Part shown: piece after piece, positions 8,274-17,900 of the stretch
Position numbering within the stretch: position 1 is the stretch's first letter
Layout: each line of letters opens with the position of its first letter
Source of the DNA: Bacteroidales bacterium
GTDB taxonomy: Bacteria; Bacteroidota; Bacteroidia; Bacteroidales; UBA932
Direction: 5' to 3'
DNA: 31,508 nt
NCBI GenBank assembly: GCA_020026275.1
Contig: JAHHQQ010000021.1
Coordinates: forward strand, 1 to 31,508
Notes under the pieces: generated by a model
Databases searched by the model: none
The model's input: the letters and a program-made list of their open reading frames with translations, nothing else
Told to the model about the DNA's origin: nothing
Made by a program: the position numbers and the translations under genes

Positions 8274-9659
8274 ATGACACGAAACGGAGAAGGCAGGAAC
8301 TCGGGAGGAGTTTCGAAGAAGACCAAGATTTTTGTGCTGGATACCAATATTATCCTGCATGATTACAAGGCAATAAGGCATTTTCAAGACAATGACATTG
8401 TCATTCCGATTGCGGTTCTGGAAGAGTTGGACAAGTTCAAGAAAGGTACGGATGCTCTCAGCTTCAATGCCAGAGGGTTCATGAGAGATATTGACCGTCT
8501 GACAGAAGGAAAGATGTTCGGAAGGAATGGTGTGCCGATCGGAAAAGGTCTGGGAAATATAAAGATAGAGCCGAATCATCCTTTCCCGGAGTCTCTCCAG
8601 TCTCTTTTTATGGATGACATTCAAGACCATCGTATTCTTTCCACTGCCATTTGGGTGAGGGAACATCATCCTGACCGTTTTGTCGCTCTGGTGACGAAAG
8701 ACATCAATCTTCGCATGAAATCCAAGGCGGCGGGGATGGAAGCCCAAGACTACATGACTGATAGGATTGAGGACGAGAAGGTGGAAGTGTCACAGAAACC
8801 GATGTCCTATATTAATGAGGTGGAGCCGGACCAGTTGCAACAACTGGTATATGGTCAAGATAACTGCCTTCCTTATCGGGAACTTTTCAAAGAAGAGCCG
8901 CAGGCGAACCAGCTGTTCAAGATGAAATGGAAGGGCGATTCTTCCGGTGCTGCTGTATGCGTTCGTTATGATGCGGATCGGAAGGTGCTTGCTTTGGTGA
9001 GGAACAACAATGCCTATGGCATCAAGCCTCGCAACGATGAACAGAAGTTCGCTATGGATGCGTGCCTCAATCCGAAGATACAGCTGGTTTCCTTGACAGG
9101 AGGTGCCGGTACCGGCAAGACATTGATTGCTTTGGCTTCTGCATTGGAACAGGTGCATGAGTACGACCAGATTATATTGAGCCGTCCAACTGTCATCTTG
9201 GGAAATCAGGATATCGGTTTCCTGCCGGGTGACCAGAAAAGCAAGATGGGGCCGTTCGTGCAGCCTTTGATGGATAATCTCAATGTCATCAAATCTCAGT
9301 TTCGTCCCAGTAGCAAGGAGGCCTTGAAGATTGAAAATCTGCTGGAGGAGGAGAAACTTCTCATTTCTCCATTGGCTTATATCAGGGGAAGAAGCCTTGG
9401 AAAGGTTTTTTTCATTGTTGATGAGGCACAGAATCTGACTCCACACGAAATCAAGACCATCATCACCCGTGCGGGAGAAGGGACCAAGATGGTCTTTACA
9501 GGAGATATCTTCCAGATTGACCAGCCTTATCTGGACCGTTGGTCCAATGGTTTGACTCATTTGAGAGAGAAGATGGCCGGACAGAAACTTTTCGAACATG
9601 TGTTCCTAAGTAAAGGGGAAAGGAGTCAGTTGTCAGACATTGCCAGCAGATTGCTATAG
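8274..9659 (+). CDS. PhoH family ATPase with N-terminal PIN domain (YlaK/PhoH2 type)
   Basis: A 461-residue cytoplasmic protein joining a PIN ribonuclease domain to a PhoH-type ATPase. The PIN domain covers about residues 17-155: FVLDTNIILHD carries the first acidic metal ligand (D23), and EELDKF, DHRILSTA and VTKDINLRM supply the others. The PhoH domain covers about 240-460, with Walker A GGAGTGKT near residue 276, Walker B FFIVDEAQNL near 380 and the sensor-like TGDIFQID. Related PhoH2 proteins have been described as RNA-dependent helicase/RNases, so RNA processing or decay is the likely role. It follows the PurL-like gene and ends at a clear terminator. The ATG used is the first in frame; an earlier ATG at 8245 reads into a stop. 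Confidence 0.93.
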   Translation: MTRNGEGRNSGGVSKKTKIFVLDTNIILHDYKAIRHFQDNDIVIPIAVLEELDKFKKGTDALSFNARGFMRDIDRLTEGKMFGRNGVPIGKGLGNIKIEPNHPFPESLQSLFMDDIQDHRILSTAIWVREHHPDRFVALVTKDINLRMKSKAAGMEAQDYMTDRIEDEKVEVSQKPMSYINEVEPDQLQQLVYGQDNCLPYRELFKEEPQANQLFKMKWKGDSSGAAVCVRYDADRKVLALVRNNNAYGIKPRNDEQKFAMDACLNPKIQLVSLTGGAGTGKTLIALASALEQVHEYDQIILSRPTVILGNQDIGFLPGDQKSKMGPFVQPLMDNLNVIKSQFRPSSKEALKIENLLEEEKLLISPLAYIRGRSLGKVFFIVDEAQNLTPHEIKTIITRAGEGTKMVFTGDIFQIDQPYLDRWSNGLTHLREKMAGQKLFEHVFLSKGERSQLSDIASRLL

Positions 9660-9700
9660 CGCCGTTGTCATTTCCCGAAGGGGGATACCGGATGGAAAAT

Positions 9701-9730
9701 AAAAAAGGACCAGAACTTCTGGTCCTTTTC
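9701..9730. terminator. bidirectional intrinsic terminator between phoH and ppdK
   Basis: An 11-bp perfect stem (9703-9713 with 9719-9729) closes a 5-base AACTT loop. The stem reads AAAAGGACCAG on one arm, so it has an A-run on its left and a T-run on its right, as expected for a shared terminator of two converging genes. It lies about 45 bases after the phoH stop and 17 bases beyond the ppdK stop. Confidence 0.9.
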
Positions 9731-9746
9731 AGTATGGAGTAGAATG

Positions 9747-12473
9747 TTACTTGCTCTGTGAGATGGCAGCTTGCGCCGCAGCCAGACGTGCGATAGGCAC
9801 ACGGAATGGAGAGCAGGAGACATAGTCAATGCCAATTTTGTTGAAGAATGCGATAGAAGCAGGATCTCCACCGTGCTCGCCGCAGACACCACATTTCAGT
9901 TCAGGACGTTTTGAACGGCCGGTCTGGACACCATATTCAACTAGTTTGCCGACACCCTTGGTGTCAATTGTCTGGAATGGATCTTCGTCCAGGATCTTGG
10001 AGTTCTTGTAGTCGCCCATGAAGATACCGACATCGTCTCTTGAGAAGCCGTAAGTCATTTGGGTAAGGTCGTTGGTTCCGAATGAGAAGAACTCGGCTGT
10101 CCTGGCCATACGGTCGCCGGTAAGAGCGGCACGTGGGATCTCGATCATAGTGCCGTACTGGTATTTGATAGCCTGTCCGTAGTGGCCTTCCACTTCTGAT
10201 TTGACTTTGTCGCAGATGGCTTTCTGGTAGCTCAGCTCTCTTGCAGATACAGTGACAGGAATCATGATTTCTGGCATTGGGTGGAGACCTTCAGCCTGAA
10301 GTTCTGCTGTTGCTGTGAAGATAGCTCTGTACTCAGTTTCAGCGATGAGTGGGAAAGTGACGTGGAGGCGTACACCTCTGTGACCCATCATTGGGTTCAC
10401 CTCGTGGAGTGATTCGCCTCTTTTCTCAATTTCTTCAACGCTTACACCCAGTTCAGCGGCAAGCTCTTTCTTCTTCTCTTCTGTCTTAGGAACGAACTCG
10501 TGAAGAGGTGGGTCGAGCAGACGGAATACGACTGGTTTGCCGTCCATGATACGGAGGGTGCCTTTGACAGCTGCCTTCATGAATGGCTCGAGTTCTGCGA
10601 GTGCCTCTTGTCTTTCTGCGTCTGTGTCGCAAAGGATCATCTTACGCATCTTGGCGAGTGGAGTTTCGGAATTCTTGCCGTAGAACATGTGCTCGATACG
10701 GAACAGACCGATACCTTCAGCACCGAACTGAAGTGCTTTTTCTGCATCTTCCGGTGTATCTGCATTGGTTCTGATACCGAGTTTTCTGAATTTGTCCACG
10801 ATGGACATGAATTTCACGAAGAGTGGGTTCTCGGTTGCATCCATGGTGTCAATCTTGACATCATAAACAAGACCTTTGGCACCGTTGAGGCTGAAGAAAT
10901 CGCCTTCGTGGTAAACCTTGTCGTGACCTGCGAACCTTACTTCCTTATTCTCAAGGTCAATATGGAGAGCATCGCAACCTACGATACAGCATTTGCCCCA
11001 TCCACGGGCAACCAATGCTGCGTGAGAGGTCATACCGCCACGAGTGGTGAGGATACCTACGGATGCACGCATACCTTCAATGTCTTCTGGAGAAGTCTCC
11101 TCTCTGACGAGGATGACGGCACGGCCTTCCTCCTGAGCTTTCACTGCAGCTTCTGGAGTGAATACCAATGTACCGACTGCTCCACCTGGAGATGCTGGAA
11201 GACCAGTAGCCACAACCTTAGCCTTTTTCTCAGAAGATGGGTCAAGGATTGGGTGGAGGATTTCGTCGAGCTGGTTAGGGCTGACTCTCATGACAGCGGT
11301 CTTCTCGTCGATCATGCCTTCTTCAACCATGTCCATAGCCATCTGGAGGGCGGCGAGACCGGTTCTCTTGCCGATACGGCACTGGAGCATCCAGAGTTTG
11401 CCATCCTGAATGGTGAATTCGATATCCTGCATGTCGTGGAAGTGCTCCTCGAGTTTGGTTCGGATTTCATCCAATTCCGCATATACTTTAGGCATGGCCT
11501 TTTCAAGAGACTGGAGATCTTTGTTCTTCTCGCTCTTGGTAGCTTCGTTAAGTGGGTTAGGTGTACGGATACCGGCAACGACGTCCTCACCCTGAGCGTT
11601 GATAAGCCACTCACCGTAGAACTTGTTGTCACCGTTGGCAGGGTTTCTTGAGAATGCTACACCGGTAGCGGAAGTCTCACCCATGTTGCCGAATACCATG
11701 GACTGTACGTTGACAGCTGTACCCCAATCGTCAGGAATTCTTTCAATCTTTCTGTAAGCGATCGCTCTCTTGCCGTTCCATGATTTGAATACACCACCAA
11801 TGGAACCCCAAAGCTGTGCATTGGCATCGTCAGGGAATTCTACGCCTAATACTTCTTTGACTTTCACTTTGAATTTTTCGCAAAGGTCCTTGAGTTCTTC
11901 AGCGGTGATATCTGTATCGGAATTGTAGCCTTTGGCTTTCTTGAGATCCGACATCATTCTGTCCAACTGCTGGCGGATACCCTGACCGTCTTCTGGCTCG
12001 ATGCCTTCGGCTTTTTCCATGACAACGTCTGAATACATCATGATGAGACGACGGTAAGCATCGTAGACGAAGCGTGGATTACCTGTCTTCTTGATCATTC
12101 CTGGAATAGTTGCAGAGCAGAGACCGATATTGAGGATGGTATCCATCATACCAGGCATGGAACTTCTTGCACCTGAACGGCAGCTTACCAGAAGCGGATC
12201 GTCTGTATCGCCGAATTTTTTGCCCATGATTGCCTCTGTCTCGTGCATTGCGGCAGCGACATCTTCTTTGAATTTGTCGGAGTAACCGCCACCCATTGCG
12301 TAGTATTCGGCACAGCATTCTGTTGTGATGGTGAAACCGGCAGGGACTGGCATGCCGAGCAAGCTCATCTCAGCGAGATTTGCACCTTTACCGCCCAAAA
12401 GCTCTCTCATCGTGCCGTTTCCTTCGGCTTTCTTTGCTCCAAAGCAGTAAACTCTTTTTTTATTTCCTAACAT
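9747..12473 (-). CDS. ppdK: pyruvate, phosphate dikinase
   Basis: A 908-residue cytoplasmic enzyme interconverting pyruvate, ATP and phosphate with PEP, AMP and pyrophosphate; in gut Bacteroidota it can serve glycolysis or gluconeogenesis. The N-terminal ATP-grasp domain starts at about residue 5 (VYCFGAKKAEGN, GGKGANLAEM). The swivelling phosphohistidine domain carries GGMTSHAALVARGWGK near residue 481, including the catalytic His. The C-terminal PEP-binding TIM barrel ends with the signature CGVCGEHGGDPASIAFF near residue 861, including the catalytic Cys. Length is typical. It is transcribed alone, divergent from groES-groEL, with its own promoter and terminator. The leader holds the tandem AACATTA element discussed in the findings. 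Confidence 0.97.
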   Translation of the reverse strand: MLGNKKRVYCFGAKKAEGNGTMRELLGGKGANLAEMSLLGMPVPAGFTITTECCAEYYAMGGGYSDKFKEDVAAAMHETEAIMGKKFGDTDDPLLVSCRSGARSSMPGMMDTILNIGLCSATIPGMIKKTGNPRFVYDAYRRLIMMYSDVVMEKAEGIEPEDGQGIRQQLDRMMSDLKKAKGYNSDTDITAEELKDLCEKFKVKVKEVLGVEFPDDANAQLWGSIGGVFKSWNGKRAIAYRKIERIPDDWGTAVNVQSMVFGNMGETSATGVAFSRNPANGDNKFYGEWLINAQGEDVVAGIRTPNPLNEATKSEKNKDLQSLEKAMPKVYAELDEIRTKLEEHFHDMQDIEFTIQDGKLWMLQCRIGKRTGLAALQMAMDMVEEGMIDEKTAVMRVSPNQLDEILHPILDPSSEKKAKVVATGLPASPGGAVGTLVFTPEAAVKAQEEGRAVILVREETSPEDIEGMRASVGILTTRGGMTSHAALVARGWGKCCIVGCDALHIDLENKEVRFAGHDKVYHEGDFFSLNGAKGLVYDVKIDTMDATENPLFVKFMSIVDKFRKLGIRTNADTPEDAEKALQFGAEGIGLFRIEHMFYGKNSETPLAKMRKMILCDTDAERQEALAELEPFMKAAVKGTLRIMDGKPVVFRLLDPPLHEFVPKTEEKKKELAAELGVSVEEIEKRGESLHEVNPMMGHRGVRLHVTFPLIAETEYRAIFTATAELQAEGLHPMPEIMIPVTVSARELSYQKAICDKVKSEVEGHYGQAIKYQYGTMIEIPRAALTGDRMARTAEFFSFGTNDLTQMTYGFSRDDVGIFMGDYKNSKILDEDPFQTIDTKGVGKLVEYGVQTGRSKRPELKCGVCGEHGGDPASIAFFNKIGIDYVSCSPFRVPIARLAAAQAAISQSK

Positions 12474-12553
12474 AGTTCTATATGGATTAATAATGTTAAT
12501 GTTTTTTGTGTTCTTTCAGTATTTTTTTTAAAGAGAAAAAATATATGCAATAG

Positions 12554-12588
12554 CAAAATTATAAAAAAAAATCCTTTTTTTATATAAA
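12554..12588 (-). promoter_or_regulatory. probable promoter for ppdK
   Basis: On the minus strand TAATTTTG (12554-12561) is a perfect TAnnTTTG -7 element. A TTTA (12585-12588), three of four bases of the -33 TTTG, lies 23 bp upstream, at the long end of accepted spacing. Transcription would start near 12548 and leave a leader of about 75 bases. The surrounding DNA is nearly pure A/T, so the -33 call is weak while the -7 call is better. Confidence 0.45.
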
Positions 12589-12592
12589 AAAA
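12575..12592. repeat. perfect 18-bp A/T palindrome in the ppdK-groES divergent gap
   Basis: Seven T, then ATAT, then seven A form a perfect palindrome in the middle of the divergent gap. It overlaps the tentative ppdK -33 element. It may simply be curved, easily melted DNA or an UP-like element; no protein site is recognised. Confidence 0.5.
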
Positions 12593-12632
12593 TCATCGAG
12601 ATGGTTTTCCTTTTGGGAAGGCTGTGGAATTG

Positions 12633-12647
12633 ATGACAAAATGTCAT
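12633..12647. promoter_or_regulatory. inverted repeat upstream of groES, candidate operator
   Basis: ATGACA-AAA-TGTCAT is a perfect 6-bp inverted repeat with a 3-base spacer, about 90 bases before the groES start. The position suits an operator or activator site for the chaperonin operon. It does not match the CIRCE element of HrcA, and no standard TTTG / TAnnTTTG promoter pair is seen before groES, so an alternative sigma factor or dedicated regulator is possible. Confidence 0.35.
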
Positions 12648-12735
12648 GGAAACGTGATGGCACTCGTTTTGATTTATAACATGATTGTCGTCTGATAGAG
12701 ACGGCATGGAAAGACAGTTTAAAAATAACAATATC

Positions 12736-13002
12736 ATGATCAAACCATTAGCAGACAGAGTGGTCATCGAACCAAAGGAGGTCGAGACCAAAACTGCAGC
12801 AGGACTTTATATTCCTGATACAGCAAAAGAAAAACAACAGCAGGGAACCATTATTGCGGCAGGCCCTGGCAAAAAGGATGAGCCGATGGAAGTGAAAGTT
12901 GGCGATGTAGTTCTTTATGGTCAATATGCGGGAACAGAAGTGACCGTAGATGGCAAGAAACTTCTTGTTGTCCGTCAGTCTGACATTTTGGCAATTATAT
13001 AA
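12736..13002 (+). CDS. groES: co-chaperonin GroES
   Basis: An 88-residue cytoplasmic co-chaperonin that caps the GroEL ring. It begins MIKPLADRVVIEP, matching the family start, and contains the mobile-loop region KTAAGLYIPDTAKEK (about residues 19-33), then GPGKKDE and the C-terminal strand VVRQSDILAII. The reading frame is open further upstream to a TTG, but those 17 codons (polar, Asn-rich) match nothing in GroES, so the ATG at 12736 is chosen. It is followed after 23 bases by groEL, the usual two-gene operon. Confidence 0.97.
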   Translation: MIKPLADRVVIEPKEVETKTAAGLYIPDTAKEKQQQGTIIAAGPGKKDEPMEVKVGDVVLYGQYAGTEVTVDGKKLLVVRQSDILAII

Positions 13003-13025
13003 TCAATGGATAGGAGATTCAAATT

Positions 13026-14648
13026 ATGGCAAAAGAAATAAAATTCAATGTTGATGTACGCGCCAAGATGAAAGATGGCGCAGATGCTTTGGCAGATGCA
13101 GTAAAGGTGACATTAGGTCCAAAGGGGCGTAATGTTATGATTGACAAGAAGTTCGGTGCTCCTCATGTAACTAAGGACGGGGTGACTGTCGCTAAAGAGA
13201 TTGAATTGGAAGACCGTTTTGAGAATATGGGTGCACAGATGGTGAAGGAAGTTGCTTCCAAGACCAATGAGATTGCTGGTGATGGTACTACAACAGCAAC
13301 TGTTTTGGCACAGGCTATTCTCAATGTCGGTATCAAGAACGTCACAGCTGGTGCCAATCCGATGGATTTGAAGAGAGGTATCGACAAGGCTGTTGAAGAG
13401 GTCGTCAAAAATCTCCAGTGCCAGAGCCAGGCAGTTGGTGATGATTATTCCAAAGTGGAGCAGGTGGGTACCATTTCTGCCAACAATGACGTATACATCG
13501 GCAAATTGATTGCAGATGCCATGTCCAAGGTGAAAAATGGTGTCATCACAGTTGAAGAGGCAAAAGGTACTGAAACAGAAGTCAAAGTGGTTGAAGGTAT
13601 GCAGTTTGACAGAGGGTACATTTCTCCTTATTTCATGACCAATGCGGACAAGATGGAGACCGTTCTGGACAATCCATGTATTTTGGTGACTGACAAGAAG
13701 ATTTCTACAATGAAGGATCTGCTTCCTGTCCTCGAACCAATTGCAAGGGATGGCAAATCTCTGCTGATCATCGCAGATGATGTTGAAGGTGAAGCTCTGA
13801 CAACATTGGTAGTGAACAAGTTGCGCGGCACTATAAAGATTGCGGCAGTCAAGGCTCCGGGATTTGGTGACCGTCGTAAGGAAATGCTTCAAGATATTGC
13901 CATCTTGACAGGTGCTGCCGTCATTTCAGAGGAACGTGGCTATACTCTTGAAAATGCCACCCTTGAGATGCTTGGTCATGCTGAAAAAGTGACTATCTCC
14001 AAGGAGAACACTACTATCGTAGGGGGCGCTGGTGACAAGGCTCAGATTGATGAGAGGACTGCCCAGATCCGCAAACAGATTGAGGTGACTACTTCTGATT
14101 ATGATAAGGAGAAACTTCAGGAACGTCTTGCCAAACTTGCAGGCGGTGTCGCAGTGCTTTATGTTGGTGCAACTACCGAGGTGGAGATGAAGGAGAAGAA
14201 AGACAGAGTTGAAGACGCCCTCAATGCCACCAAGGCTGCGGTAGAGGAAGGCTATCTTCCAGGTGGCGGTGTCGCCTATGTCCGTGCCGCTGCCGCTCTC
14301 AAAGACATGAAGGGAGACAATGAGGACCAGACAACCGGTATCCATATTGTTGCTCGCGCCATCGAAGAGCCACTTCGCCAAATTGCTCAGAATGCAGGTG
14401 TGGATGGCAGTGTGATTGTTCAGAAGATTAAAGAACATGACGGTGCTTACGGATACAATGCTCGTTCCGATGAATATGTGGATATGTTTGAAGCAGGTGT
14501 GATTGATCCGACTAAAGTTGCTCGTGTTGCTTTGGAGAATGCCGCTTCTGTCGCCGGTATGTTCTTGACTACAGAATGTGGTATTGTGGATATTCCTGAG
14601 AAAGAAGCTCCGGCAATGCCAGCAATGCCAGGTGGTGGAATGATGTAG
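13026..14648 (+). CDS. groEL: chaperonin GroEL
   Basis: A 540-residue cytoplasmic chaperonin that folds proteins in a double ring with GroES. The start MAKEIKFNVDVRAKMKDG matches the family. ATP-binding motifs VKVTLGPKGRNV and GDGTTTATVLAQ lie in the first 100 residues, and the apical domain includes DRGYISPYF. The C terminus is the short Met/Gly tail MPAMPGGGMM. Unusually for this window an AGGAG sequence precedes the start (13011-13015, 10 bases before the ATG), a plausible Shine-Dalgarno. The gene ends at a strong terminator. Confidence 0.98.
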   Translation: MAKEIKFNVDVRAKMKDGADALADAVKVTLGPKGRNVMIDKKFGAPHVTKDGVTVAKEIELEDRFENMGAQMVKEVASKTNEIAGDGTTTATVLAQAILNVGIKNVTAGANPMDLKRGIDKAVEEVVKNLQCQSQAVGDDYSKVEQVGTISANNDVYIGKLIADAMSKVKNGVITVEEAKGTETEVKVVEGMQFDRGYISPYFMTNADKMETVLDNPCILVTDKKISTMKDLLPVLEPIARDGKSLLIIADDVEGEALTTLVVNKLRGTIKIAAVKAPGFGDRRKEMLQDIAILTGAAVISEERGYTLENATLEMLGHAEKVTISKENTTIVGGAGDKAQIDERTAQIRKQIEVTTSDYDKEKLQERLAKLAGGVAVLYVGATTEVEMKEKKDRVEDALNATKAAVEEGYLPGGGVAYVRAAAALKDMKGDNEDQTTGIHIVARAIEEPLRQIAQNAGVDGSVIVQKIKEHDGAYGYNARSDEYVDMFEAGVIDPTKVARVALENAASVAGMFLTTECGIVDIPEKEAPAMPAMPGGGMM

Positions 14649-14675
14649 TTGGATTGTTGAAACAAGATTGATTGG

Positions 14676-14714
14676 AAAGAGGCTTTGGATTGAATGTCCA
14701 AAGCCTCTTTTTTT
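14676..14714 (+). terminator. intrinsic terminator of the groES-groEL operon
   Basis: A 14-bp perfect stem (14676-14689 with 14697-14710, arms AAAGAGGCTTTGGA and its complement) with a 7-base loop runs directly into a tract of T. It begins 27 bases after the groEL stop. Confidence 0.93.
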
Positions 14715-14904
14715 CATGTGTGGATAGGTAGTTATAAAAAAAATTAGTAATGATTGCCTGAAATGACATCGAAATGCTACTGTATGGAAAAAATATGATT
14801 TGGAAAAGAGAGATATTCCAGGATAGACAATAAATAATTTTTGATATGTAGTGTATATTAATAAATAATTTCTATATTTACGAATAGTATTTTAAAATAA
14901 CCAC

Positions 14905-14928
14905 TTAATAACATTAACATTAATAACA
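14905..14928 (+). repeat. direct repeats in the susC leader
   Basis: TTAATAACA occurs twice, starting at 14905 and 14920, and between and across them AACATTA occurs twice in overlap (14910-14916 and 14916-14922). The block ends 8 bases before the susC ATG. It could be a leader element acting in translation or a regulator site. The 288-base gap between groEL and susC otherwise holds the groEL terminator and A/T-rich sequence; I could not fix a promoter in it. Confidence 0.5.
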
Positions 14929-14936
14929 GTTAGGGT

Positions 14937-17900
14937 ATGAAGAAAAAGAAAGCCAATCTGTTATTTGCACCTCCTATTATAAATGGGGGCAAATATCTGG
15001 TATCTATTGCTTTATTGACCGTGCTTGGAGTTTATCCTCCACTAGCTCGGGCCACAGAACTTCCTGTGAATGTAGAAACCGTTTTTCAGCAGAAAGATGG
15101 CACTGTCCGTGGTACTATCTCAGATGCTCAAGGCCAGCCGTTACCAGGAGTAGCTGTATTGGTCAAAGGGTCCTCGAGAGGAGTTACTTCCGATATCAAT
15201 GGATATTATATCATTGATGCCTCCAAAGGAGATGTCCTGTTGTTTACCTCTATCGGTTATTCAGATTATGAAGTGACTGTCAAAAACCAGTCTTCATTGA
15301 ATGTCGTTCTTCAGGAAGCGGTCACAGAATTGGAAGAAACGGTCGTTGTCGGAATGGGACATCAACGTAAAGCTTCTGTGGTTGGTTCCATATCCAGTGT
15401 CAAGGTAGATGCTTTGAGAGTTCCACAGCGTAATTTGACCAATGCCCTTTCTGGAAAGATGGCAGGTACTGTTGTCGTGCAGCGTTCTGGAGAGCCGGGA
15501 CAGGACAATGCAGACTTTTGGATTCGTGGTATTTCTACATTTGGTTCCAATCAGCGTCCGTTGATTCTGGTAGATGGTGTAGAACGTTCTATGTCTGATT
15601 TGTCTATCGAAGAGGTGGAATCCATTTCTATCTTGAAAGATGCCTCAGCGACGGCAGTATATGGTGTACGTGCGGCAAACGGAGTTGTCTTGATTACTAC
15701 TAGAAAAGGTGTCGCACAGAAGACGACGATTGAAGTCAAGTTGGAATCTGGTGTATCTGATGTGCCGAATTTGCCGAAGCTTTTGGATGGTGCCAATTAT
15801 GCAAGACTCTACAATGAGGCCGCTGGTTATGAGAACTATTCTGAAGAATATATACAGAATTTGGAAAATCATTCCAATACATTCCTATATCCGAATGTAA
15901 ATTGGGTGGACCAGCTGTTCAATAAATTTTCCAACAATACAAACGCTTCCATCAATATCCGTGGTGGTGGTCAGACGGCACGCTATTTTATCAATGCAAG
16001 CTTTATTCAAGATAATGGCAACTTGAAGAATAGTCGTGAGAATGAGTACAAGTCAAATATCAATCTCAGGCGTTATAATTTCCGTTCCAATATTGATCTG
16101 ACACTGTCTAAATCGACCATTCTGAATATTGAAATTGGAGCAAATATGACTGATATGCATTCTCCGGGTGTCGGTAATGAGTGGTTGTACGGAATGTATT
16201 ATACTCCTGCAGAAATGTTGTTCCATTACTCATTTATGTCAACTCCTTTGTCCTGTCCTGTACGTGTTCCAATCGGTCGGAAGGAAGAAGGTGACTATAT
16301 CTGGGGATGGGGAGCACCTGCTCAGATTGGAGAAGTGAACCCTGCAGAACGTTTGTTCGGCTCTGGTTATGACAAGACTTTCCGCTCCCAGATCATGAGC
16401 CAGATTATTCTGAAACAAGATTTGAGCATGTTGACGAAAGGTTTGGAATTTACTGCAGCCTATTCTTTTGATGCTTATAACAATACAATCCAGAACCGCC
16501 GTCGCAAATCAACTACCTGGGCAATTCAGGGAGTCAATGACGACACGGGAGATTTTGAGGTGAAGGAAATCAGCAAGGGCAATGAATATCTGGGATATGG
16601 ACATTCGACTTCATCCAACCGCGCTCAGGAACTCAAACTTCAATTGAATTACAATCGTGTGTTCAAGGAAAATCACCGTGTAGGAGCAATGTTCATGTAT
16701 TATCAGCGTGACTTTGTCAATTCTACGGCCGGTTCTTCCATCACTTCCTTGCCATATCGCAAGCAGGGTCTTGCACTTCGCGCAACCTATTCTTACGCTG
16801 ACCGCTATATGATTGAGTACAACATGGGTTACAACGGTTCAGAAAATTTCCCGAAAGGACAACGTTTCGGTATCTTCCCAGCTATTGCATTGGGATATAT
16901 GGTCAGCAACGAGCCTTGGTGGAAGGTAGATTTCATCAATGTGTTGAAGATTCGTGGATCCATCGGCCTGGTTGGTTCTGAGTCTCTTCCAGGTGGCAAC
17001 CGTTTCGCATACCTTTCCACTTATGGTGGAGGTCTCGGAAGTTATGCTTTTGGACCGAATGGAGAATGGATCAATGGGGTCGGTGAAGATCAGGAAGGCA
17101 TTGCAGACTTGACTTGGGAAAAGGGTTTGAAGAAAAATATAGGCTTTGAATCCAAATGGTTCGGAAGCAGGTTTTCTCTTGAAATGGACTATTTCCATGA
17201 AAGACGTTATGATATTCTTATCCAGCGCCAGTCAATTCCAAGCATTGCCGGTCTTAACAAGAGTCCATATGCCAATATGGGAGTCATGACAAATCAAGGA
17301 GTGGAAGCCTCTCTTGAATTTGCAGACAAGATAGGAGATTTTGGATATCGGCTCTATGGTAATTTTACCTATAATCACAATAAAGTGCTGGAGCAGGATG
17401 AGCCGTTTGGAACAGTAGAAAACAGGCGTCATACTGGTCATCGTTATGGCCAGCAGTTTGGTCTGGTCGCTCTCGGACTGTTCGCGGATGAACAGGATAT
17501 TGCTGATTCGCCAGAACAGATGTTTGGAGAAGTTCGTCCTGGTGATGTGAAATATTTAGATTACAACAAGGATGGTGTTGTCGATATCAATGATCAGTGT
17601 GCTATCGGTTATTCTTCTATACCAGAAATAAACTATGGTTTCGGTGGTCAGGTTTCTTGGAAGGGAATAGATTTCGGTATATTCTTCCGGGGGCAGGCAC
17701 ATGCTTCTTATGGATTGGGAGGACCAACCTTTATTCCTTTCACTGAAGGTGTCGGCAAAAACAATCTTTATGAAAAGGCTTTGGACCGTTGGACAGAGGA
17801 GAACCCGAATCCTAATGCGTTCTACCCACGTATGACGAATGGAAGAAACACAAATAACTGGCAGCAATCAACCCGTACTCTTTATAGCGGTGATTTGTTG

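Noticed and set aside
10500..11651. 383-codon plus-strand open frame antisense to ppdK
   Set aside because: ppdK is complete with both catalytic signatures; the opposite frame is Cys/Trp/His-rich shadow sequence.
12659..12680. Possible CIRCE (HrcA) operator because GCACTC occurs before groES
   Set aside because: Only one half-site is present; no GAGTGC partner follows at the required 9-base spacing.
12685..12735. 17-codon N-terminal extension of groES from a TTG
   Set aside because: The added residues do not resemble any GroES, and the ATG at 12736 gives the normal family start.
13113..14717. Minus-strand open frames antisense to groEL
   Set aside because: Full-length groEL explains the region; the antisense frames lack any recognisable feature.
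14836..14880. Possible susC promoter (TTTG at 14840, TAATTTCT at 14866, or TATATTTA at 14873)
   Set aside because: Each candidate -7 element has mismatches in the TTTG part or the wrong spacing, and such matches are easy to find in A/T-rich DNA.
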